A stretch of 11,301 bases of DNA. Source: an uncultured Muribaculaceae bacterium (GTDB lineage: Bacteria; Bacteroidota; Bacteroidia; Bacteroidales; Muribaculaceae). Each line of letters opens with the position of its first letter. Within the stretch, counting starts at the first letter, position 1. The stretch spans positions 1-11,301 of the forward strand of contig CAJUIJ010000070.1 in the NCBI GenBank assembly GCA_910586175.1. The letters run 5' to 3'. Of the stretch, positions 6,922 to 11,301 are shown in pieces. The translations under genes and the position numbers were made by a program. Below the pieces are notes generated by a model. The model was given only the letters and a program-made list of their open reading frames with translations. It ran no database searches and was not told where the DNA came from.

Positions 6922-6951
6922 TATTGCGCAATATTGCGTACTAATATTGCG
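6922..6951. promoter_or_regulatory. Operator cluster, CGCAAT/ATTGCG dyads
   Basis: TATTGCG occurs three times in 30 bp (6922-6928, 6932-6938, 6945-6951). CGCAATATTGCG at 6927-6938 is a perfect 12-bp palindrome, and 6940-6951 matches it at 9 of 12 positions, with centres 13 bp apart. The cluster starts 18 bp upstream of the repressor ATG and its right site overlaps the -33 element of the plus-strand promoter. This is what a repressor that both blocks the early operon and controls its own gene would use. Weaker look-alikes (TATTGCC at 7062, TATTTGCG at 7074) lie further right. Confidence 0.7.
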
Positions 6952-6978
6952 TTATATTATTCAAATTCGCTATCTTTG
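6947..6978 (+). promoter_or_regulatory. Promoter of the HTH/primase operon
   Basis: TATCTTTG at 6971-6978 is an exact TAnnTTTG -7 box and TTG at 6947-6949 is a -33 element, with a 21-bp spacer. The predicted start near 6985 leaves a leader of about 130 nt before the first gene at 7115. The -33 element lies inside an operator half-site, so repressor binding should block it. Confidence 0.7.
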
Positions 6979-7027
6979 CAGTATCACTCCGAGCAACACG
7001 GCAAGGCAATAACTTTGTTTCTTGATG

Positions 7028-7059
7028 CAAAGGTAGTGATTATTTCCTAATACAACAAA
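7028..7059 (-). promoter_or_regulatory. Promoter of the repressor gene
   Basis: On the minus strand TACCTTTG (7035 to 7028) is an exact -7 box, with TTTG (7059 to 7056) as the -33 element 20 bp away. The predicted start near 7021 gives a leader of about 115 nt before the repressor ATG. This start lies downstream of the plus-strand promoter start (about 6985), so the two promoters face each other and their transcripts overlap for about 36 nt. Confidence 0.65.
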
Positions 7060-7114
7060 TATATTGCCTAATGTATTTGCGTGATACTTGTTAAAAATTG
7101 TAAACACCTAAAAT

Positions 7115-7357
7115 ATGAAGAATAAGACGCTGAAGGAACTCTACCTTGAAGAAAAAGAGAAACCGACCCCGGCGCAGCTTTTCGTAACACGAATAGCTGA
7201 AATCACCTGCCGCGAGGAATCCACCGTGCGCCAATGGCTTTCGGGCATACAGACACCGAACCAACGAGCCAAAGAACGCATTGCCACCGCACTCGGCTGT
7301 GATGTCGATGTCCTGTTCCCGGAATCCGGCCCACAAACTGACACCGACGAAGTATGA
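7115..7357 (+). CDS. Small HTH regulator, Cro/Str-like position
   Basis: The 80-aa protein carries one helix-turn-helix around residues 22-63 (AQLFVTRIAEI, then STVRQWLSGIQTPNQRAKER, IATALGCDVDVLFP). The VRQWLSG...P pattern and the LFP ending are typical of XRE-like domains. It is too small for another domain. As the first gene of the operon facing the repressor, it sits where Cro or Str would be and may counter-regulate the switch. Its stop overlaps the next start (ATGA at 7354-7357), implying translational coupling. It is clearly DNA-binding; the Cro-like role is inferred from position. Confidence 0.8.
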   Translation: MKNKTLKELYLEEKEKPTPAQLFVTRIAEITCREESTVRQWLSGIQTPNQRAKERIATALGCDVDVLFPESGPQTDTDEV

Positions 7358-7560
7358 CAGCCCAGGAACCTCAGGTGATGGCGACGGCGCGGTATTCCAT
7401 AGGGCAGACCTGTGAACTGCTCGGCATACACCGCGACACCCTCCGCCAATATACCGACCGACAGAAAATAATAAAGTGCGGCTACCGTACCATTGGCAAC
7501 CGCAGAGTGAAGTTCTACCTCGGAAGCGAGATACTGCGCTTCTGGAAACGCCAGGCATAA
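7354..7560 (+). CDS. Small MerR/HTH_17-like protein, candidate excisionase
   Basis: This 68-aa protein fits the small winged-helix HTH_17/MerR fold common among excisionases and recombination-directionality factors. YSIGQTCELLGIHRDTLRQY (14-33) is the HTH, followed by a basic wing (GNRRVKFYLGSEILRFWKRQ). It has no extra effector domain. Excisionases bend DNA at attachment sites and sometimes regulate promoters. It is translationally coupled to the gene before it (4-bp overlap) and ends 2 bp before the primase start, so all three are made together. An alternative start is M9. The class assignment is fairly firm; the Xis role is inference, as small regulators share this fold. Confidence 0.8.
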   Translation: MTAQEPQVMATARYSIGQTCELLGIHRDTLRQYTDRQKIIKCGYRTIGNRRVKFYLGSEILRFWKRQA

Positions 7561-7562
7561 CT

Positions 7563-10500
7563 ATGATATCGCAGAAGACCATAGACGCGGTACTGGAGGC
7601 GGTTCAGATCCACGACGTCGTGAAAGACTTCGTGGAACTGAAACGCTGCGGCTCCGGCTGGGTCGGCCTTTGCCCTTTCCACTCGGAGCGCACACCTTCC
7701 TTCCACGTCGACCCGCGCCGGAACATATGCAAGTGCTTCAGCTGCGGAGAGGGAGGCGGCGCGGTGCATTTCCTCATGGAACACCGCAGTATGTCGTACC
7801 CGGACGCTATACGCCATATTGCCGGACTGTATAACATCCCTGTCGAGGAAACGCCCCGGACGCTCACCGACGAGCAGCGCAGGGAGGCCGTGCAGCGCGA
7901 GAACGCGCTTATAACCCTCGAAGCGGTGCAGAGGTTCTTCGAGCAGTCGCTTGTGTCGAAGACACCGGGGGCCAGGCGCGCCTGTGCCTACGCTTCCGAC
8001 CGTTGGACGCTCGACTACTGCCGCGACAACGGCATAGGCTATGCGCCATACCCCAAAGAGTTTTTCGAGTTCGTCAAGACAAAGGGCATAAACTTCGAGG
8101 CCCTGCTTGATATCGGTATGGTACGCAAAAAGGAGGACGGCCATTTTACCTTTATGTTCGCCAACCGCGTTACCATACCCATACGCGACCGCTTCGGACG
8201 TGTCATAGCCTACACCGCCCGGAGCATCGACGAGAAGACCGACTGCAAGTATCTCAACTCCACGACCTCGTGCGTCTACCGTAAGGGCAACACCGTTTTC
8301 GGCATCGAGATTGCCCGGAAAGCGGCGGCAAAGGCCGGTTGCCTTTTCGTCGTCGAGGGTGCCCCGGACGTGCTGCGCCTCCAGTCCATAGGCTGCGACA
8401 ACGCCGTGGCCGCACTCGGCACGGAGTGGACTGCCGCCCAGTTCGACGCCATCAAGGACTTGACCGACACCCTCTGCTTCATCCCGGACAGTGAGGTGCC
8501 GAAAGACGGCGAGATTTACGCGCCGGGCACAAAGGCGGTGATGAAGAACGGACGCGAGGCGATAGACCGCGGCTTCCGCGTCGTGGTGCGCGAGATACCG
8601 CTTGAAAACGGCGCGGTGAAGAACGACCCCGACAGCTTCATCACGACACCATCAATCCTTTCTTCGCTCGAAGAACAGGATTTTGTGCTGTGGTATGCCG
8701 AGAAAGCCTTCCTCGCCCCCACGACGCAGTTAGGACGCACGGCGGTAATCAAGGAGATATGCGCCATGCTCGCCGCGATCGAGGACGCGACGCTCGCATC
8801 AATGTACCTCGAACAGCTTATAAAGAGATACAAGGAGCGGACGGCGTGGAAACTGGCCTACAACTCGGCGCAGATGCGCAAGCGTGCCGAATCCGGCAGG
8901 GAGGGCGACGAGAGCGAGAACGAGCGCGACCTTTTCAGCCGCTACGGCTTCTTCATAGCCAACAACTGCTACTGCACATACGGCAAGCAGAGCGAGGTGA
9001 TACGCCTCTCCAACTTCATACTGGTGCCGATGTACGACATTCCAGATGAAGGCTCCATGACGCGCCTTTACAAGATTGTCAACGACCTGGGCCACGACGC
9101 CATTATACCGCTGGAGCCGGACGACCTGGTGAACCTCGCCCTGTTCCGAAAGAAAATCAACATCGCCGGGCGTTATGTGTGGCTCGGCAAGATTGACGAC
9201 CTTATGCGCGTGGAGGAATACATATTCCGTAAGAGCGAGTCCGCGAAGCGCATCCGCACCCTCGGCTGGCAGCCGGAGGGATTCTTCGCCTACGGCGACG
9301 GCATATATACCGACCGCTTTATCCGAGTCGACGAGATAGGCATGGTGAACCTCCCGAACCACGGCATCTTCTATCTTCCGGCCTATTCGGTGATGTACCG
9401 CGACAACCGCCTCCGCTTCGCTTTCGAGAAGTCCTTCACCTATACCCATCGCGCCGATGTGTCGATGGCCGACTACCTGCGCCTGTTTGTCGATGTGTTC
9501 GGCGACAACGGCAAGGTTGCCATCGCCTTCATATTCGCAACGCTTTTCCGCGACTTCATTTTTGATATGTTCGAGTTCTTCCCGATATTCAACATATTCG
9601 GTAAGCCCCAGTCGGGCAAGAGCCAGTTGGGTAAGGCCATGAAAGGCTTCTTCACCAACTCATACAAGCCGATAAACTACGAGGGAGAAACCTATCCGGC
9701 CATAAACAAGGCGTTGGAACAGACGGCCAACTGCCTTGTGCATTTCGACGAGTACAAGAACTCTATCGAGTGGCGTAAGGTCGAACTGCTCAAATCAATG
9801 TGGGATGGCGTCGGGCGCGGCAAGATGAAGGACGGCGACGTGGAGCGTGTGAACGTCAACTGCGGCGTGATACTCTCCGGTCAGGAGATGCCGACCATCG
9901 ACCCGGCATTGTTCACACGTATTATCCACATCACCGTCAACAAGACCTCCTACACACTGGAGGAACGCCGCCGCTTCGCCGACCTCATGGAACTTAACCG
10001 GCGGGGAGTCTGCCACCTCACTATGGAGGTGATCGGACACCGCGACCGATTCGTGCAGGACTTCCCCCACTTCTGCGAGCTTACGCGCACCGAAGTGGTG
10101 AACCGCATCGCCCGGAGCGGTAAGACCATATCCGACCGTATGTATATGAACTGGGGCGTGGTGCTCGCATCCTTCCGCACTCTCGAAAGGATATTGCCCG
10201 TGCCTTTCTCATACGACGAACTGCTCGACATCTGCGTGGAAATGCTTCTCGACCAACATTCCATAACGGAACGCTCCGACGAAGTGGCTTCCTTCTGGAA
10301 CTTCGTCCATGTGCTCTACCAAGAGGGGCGGCTCCACCAGGAGGGCGACTACCGCATCAACTACCGCGTGTCGAGCCTCAAACTGCACGGCGTCGCCGAG
10401 GCCAGGGAGTTTTCCGAGCCGAAAAACATCCTCATCATACGCGACCGCCGCATAATACAGCACTATCAGACCGACAAGGCGCGCTCGACAAAGCAGCTTA

Positions 10501-10820
10501 TTCTCTCGGAGGACGATATGCGCAAGTATCTTGAACGCTCCGCCCCCTGCCTCGGTATCGTCAAGCGCAAGTTCTACAAGATGAACCAGTACGGACAGCC
10601 TGTAAAGGAGATTGGCGAGGGAGGCACCGTTGGCCGTCAGCTTTACGATGTAGATACGGCGCTGGCTTTCGACTACGACCAGGTGCAGCAGCTTTATCAC
10701 CTCTACCTTACAGCCGATACCTCGGCAATGACAGAAGAAGAAATCCGGGAGCATGAGGCGCAACAGGATAAAGCCGCCACACAGGGGAGCGGCGCATCTC
10801 AATCCGAACTTCCTTTTTAA
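7563..10820 (+). CDS. CHC2-TOPRIM primase fused to P-loop helicase-like ATPase
   Basis: This 1085-aa protein probably starts and drives replication of the excised element. Residues 20-85 form a CHC2 zinc finger: C37-P-F-H40 and C58-F-S-C61, the usual spacing of DnaG primases. Residues about 110-315 are the DnaG-like catalytic core, with a TOPRIM signature: E265 in VVEGAPDVLRL, GTEWT (286-290) and FIPDSE with D309 and E311 in place of the usual D-x-D. A middle region (about 440-640) is unassigned. A P-loop ATPase follows: Walker A GKPQSGKS (680-687), Walker B LVHFDEYKN (725-733), a sensor-like VILSGQE (769-775) and an arginine-finger candidate in LFTRIIHI (R786). It looks related to DUF927/SF3-like replicative ATPases; I cannot name the family firmly. 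The acidic, flexible tail ends SELPF, like the SSB C-terminal tip. The start at 7563 is 2 bp after the preceding stop; the frame is open back to 7476, but that would overlap the upstream gene. Confidence 0.9.
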   Translation: MISQKTIDAVLEAVQIHDVVKDFVELKRCGSGWVGLCPFHSERTPSFHVDPRRNICKCFSCGEGGGAVHFLMEHRSMSYPDAIRHIAGLYNIPVEETPRTLTDEQRREAVQRENALITLEAVQRFFEQSLVSKTPGARRACAYASDRWTLDYCRDNGIGYAPYPKEFFEFVKTKGINFEALLDIGMVRKKEDGHFTFMFANRVTIPIRDRFGRVIAYTARSIDEKTDCKYLNSTTSCVYRKGNTVFGIEIARKAAAKAGCLFVVEGAPDVLRLQSIGCDNAVAALGTEWTAAQFDAIKDLTDTLCFIPDSEVPKDGEIYAPGTKAVMKNGREAIDRGFRVVVREIPLENGAVKNDPDSFITTPSILSSLEEQDFVLWYAEKAFLAPTTQLGRTAVIKEICAMLAAIEDATLASMYLEQLIKRYKERTAWKLAYNSAQMRKRAESGREGDESENERDLFSRYGFFIANNCYCTYGKQSEVIRLSNFILVPMYDIPDEGSMTRLYKIVNDLGHDAIIPLEPDDLVNLALFRKKINIAGRYVWLGKIDDLMRVEEYIFRKSESAKRIRTLGWQPEGFFAYGDGIYTDRFIRVDEIGMVNLPNHGIFYLPAYSVMYRDNRLRFAFEKSFTYTHRADVSMADYLRLFVDVFGDNGKVAIAFIFATLFRDFIFDMFEFFPIFNIFGKPQSGKSQLGKAMKGFFTNSYKPINYEGETYPAINKALEQTANCLVHFDEYKNSIEWRKVELLKSMWDGVGRGKMKDGDVERVNVNCGVILSGQEMPTIDPALFTRIIHITVNKTSYTLEERRRFADLMELNRRGVCHLTMEVIGHRDRFVQDFPHFCELTRTEVVNRIARSGKTISDRMYMNWGVVLASFRTLERILPVPFSYDELLDICVEMLLDQHSITERSDEVASFWNFVHVLYQEGRLHQEGDYRINYRVSSLKLHGVAEAREFSEPKNILIIRDRRIIQHYQTDKARSTKQLILSEDDMRKYLERSAPCLGIVKRKFYKMNQYGQPVKEIGEGGTVGRQLYDVDTALAFDYDQVQQLYHLYLTADTSAMTEEEIREHEAQQDKAATQGSGASQSELPF

Positions 10821-10976
10821 TTTTTTCGGCAAATCTAATGAAAACGGACAGTTACCACAGCCACCACCGCCACCGCGCTATAATTCATCGGCTTAACTAT
10901 TGCCACCGACGGCAACCGCCGCGCCACCACTCGCCACCGTTTGCGGCTTTTGCAACCGCCGACAACCGATTTCCCC

Positions 10977-11007
10977 TTATTCTTCTCTTTTTGAAAAGAA
11001 AGAATAA
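10977..11007. repeat. AT-rich dyad between iteron clusters
   Basis: TTATTCTT (10977-10984) pairs with AAGAATAA (11000-11007), and CTTTT (10987-10991) pairs with AAAAG (10994-10998), giving a hairpin with a small bulge. It could be the DNA-unwinding element of the origin, or a terminator for the primase operon; it has no strong T run after it, which favours the first. Confidence 0.5.
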
Positions 11008-11037
11008 TAGCTTAAATACGTGGCTTCGTGGGGATTG

Positions 11038-11055
11038 GCTTCGGCTTCCCGAAGC
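11038..11055. other. G/C-rich hairpin next to right iterons
   Basis: GCTTCGG (11038-11044) and CCGAAGC (11049-11055) form a perfect 7-bp stem with a CTTC loop. The last base overlaps the first reverse iteron. A stable hairpin here could serve as a single-strand initiation or primase loading site, or be incidental. Confidence 0.4.
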
Positions 11056-11162
11056 GGTTGCGCGGTTCCGGCGGTTGCACCCCGAATATTACTAAATCCA
11101 ACATAAAAAATTACAATTCTCTCCGACAAAACAGAAACATCAACATAAAATCCCGTACAGAT

Positions 11163-11301
11163 ATGAACGACTTCCTTATCTACCTTCCCCTTGAGGCGTT
11201 TTTGGCCCAGTGGTTCCGCCACCGGCATGGCGGTTCCCAATACACCGTGCGCCTCGTGCGCGGCTCCGTGGAGTCCAAACGCCTCAAAGCCCTGCTCGAC
11301 G
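11163..11301 (+). CDS. Unknown protein, N-terminal part only
   Basis: The frame starts MNDFLIYLPLEAFLAQWF and runs open for 46 codons off the window end (RHRHGGSQYTVRLVRGSVESKRLKALLD). It has no signal peptide or membrane helix; the L-x-A/P-F-L-x-Q-W-F pattern and the GGS...VRGSVESK stretch read like a compact cytoplasmic domain. I have an impression of similar N-termini in hypothetical proteins of Bacteroides mobile elements but cannot assign a function. It follows the origin-like region in the direction of the replication operon. Codons 19-25 contain one forward and one reverse iteron-like 7-mer (11218-11224 and 11231-11237). Confidence 0.6.
   Translation, partial: MNDFLIYLPLEAFLAQWFRHRHGGSQYTVRLVRGSVESKRLKALLD

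Larger units (their letters stand above)
10860..11078. repeat. Iteron-like array, candidate replication origin
   Basis: GCMACCG-type 7-mers occur in the plus orientation at 10860 (GCCACCA), 10869, 10902 and 10933 (GCCACCG), 10912 and 10952 (GCAACCG), 10923 (GCCACCA) and 10962 (ACAACCG). In the opposite orientation they occur at 11055 and 11072 (CGGTTGC) and 11063 (CGGTTCC). Between the two clusters lies an AT-rich stretch (10969-11020). Opposed iteron clusters around an easily melted AT segment, right after a primase-helicase gene, is the organisation of satellite and plasmid origins (P4 ori/crr and SaPI ori are built on this principle). No origin is proven by sequence alone. Confidence 0.6.
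10821..11162. other. Gene-free region, origin-like
   Basis: These 342 bp lie between the primase-helicase stop and the next start. They hold the GCMACCG repeat array, an AT-rich dyad and a G/C-rich hairpin (listed separately). From 11085 to 11162 the sequence is AT-rich with A runs and no recognisable TAnnTTTG promoter. An 85-codon plus-strand frame (10838-11095) is open, but its first half is a His/Arg/Pro-rich translation of the repeats, so it is not called a gene. Confidence 0.6.
6245..11301. mobile_element. Integrative element at tRNA-Ser, one end, satellite-like
   Basis: Sequence right of the truncated tRNA is interpreted as an integrated element that continues past the window. Support: the tRNA junction; phage-type regulation (minus-strand XRE repressor facing a plus-strand operon); an excisionase-like small HTH protein; a primase fused to a helicase-like ATPase; an iteron-like array after it; and visibly more G/C-ending codons in the primase gene than in host genes such as the one at 253-1611. 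The integrase is not in the window and should be at the other end. The gene order resembles the regulatory and replication modules of phage-inducible islands and P4-like satellites. A prophage fragment or an ICE/mobilizable element is possible too, since no capsid, packaging, relaxase or conjugation gene is seen. Confidence 0.75.

Noticed and set aside
6905..6931. Longer repressor starting at TTG 6931
   Set aside because: The extra nine residues would be encoded by the operator palindromes; the ATG at 6904 begins a standard XRE domain.
7476..7562. N-terminal extension of the primase to a start at 7476
   Set aside because: It would overlap the end of the HTH_17 gene by 85 bp in another frame; the ATG at 7563 sits 2 bp after that stop and leads into a normal primase N-terminus.
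10860..10968. CRISPR array in the repeat region
   Set aside because: Repeats are 7-mers with short irregular spacing and no spacer-sized unique segments; no cas genes are nearby.
10838..11095. 85-codon plus-strand frame after the primase gene
   Set aside because: Its first half is a His/Arg/Pro-rich translation of the GCMACCG repeats; the array and dyads explain the DNA better. The second half (LNTWLRGDWLRLPEAVARFRRLHPEYY region) looks somewhat protein-like, so a short peptide is not excluded.

Overview
The window looks like a chromosomal segment of a Bacteroidota bacterium, most likely order Bacteroidales and possibly a Muribaculaceae-like gut lineage (the family is a guess). The reasons are a secreted protein with a type IX secretion (T9SS) style C-terminal tail, starts without Shine-Dalgarno sequences, and three good matches to the Bacteroidota promoter (-7 box TAnnTTTG, -33 TTG). 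The window has two parts that meet inside a truncated tRNA-Ser gene at about 6244.

Left part, 1-6188, is host chromosome. After a terminator-like hairpin and a palindromic repeat cluster (1-130) come a TrpB2-type tryptophan synthase beta chain (253-1611, +), a repeat-rich convergent intergenic region, an aquaporin (1777-2481, -) with an unusual selectivity filter, a secreted T9SS-tail protein (2673-3657, +), a Bcr/CflA-like MFS drug-efflux transporter (3662-4970, +) and an AI-2E/PerM-family membrane protein (5039-6136, +). Two adjacent genes, the T9SS-tail protein and the MFS transporter, are each split by one frameshift at a simple repeat (a TA run and an A6 run). A hairpin terminator closes this side.

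Right part, from about 6245 past the window end, is one end of an integrated mobile element. At 6189-6244 lies only the 3' half of a minus-strand tRNA-Ser(GGA): acceptor 3' strand, T arm, long variable arm, and anticodon loop. The D arm and 5' half are absent and element DNA takes over exactly at the anticodon loop. This is the displaced 3' end expected at one attachment junction after tyrosine-recombinase integration into a tRNA gene; the rebuilt tRNA should be at the other end, outside the window. Next to it are a 7-bp inverted repeat around the likely crossover, a dyad and an 11-bp tandem repeat.

The element module reads: coiled-coil XRE repressor (6389-6904, -), a switch region with CGCAAT/ATTGCG operators and face-to-face promoters (6922-7060), a small HTH regulator (7115-7357), an excisionase-like HTH protein (7354-7560), a 1085-residue CHC2-TOPRIM primase fused to a P-loop helicase-like domain (7563-10820), an origin-like array of GCMACCG repeats flanking an AT-rich dyad (10860-11078), and the start of an unknown gene (11163 onward). 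Repressor / Cro-like / Xis-like / primase-helicase / origin is the order of early modules in phage satellites such as PICIs and P4-like elements. I infer a self-replicating integrative element, possibly a phage satellite, in Bacteroidales. No integrase, packaging, capsid-control or conjugation gene is visible, so its class remains open.
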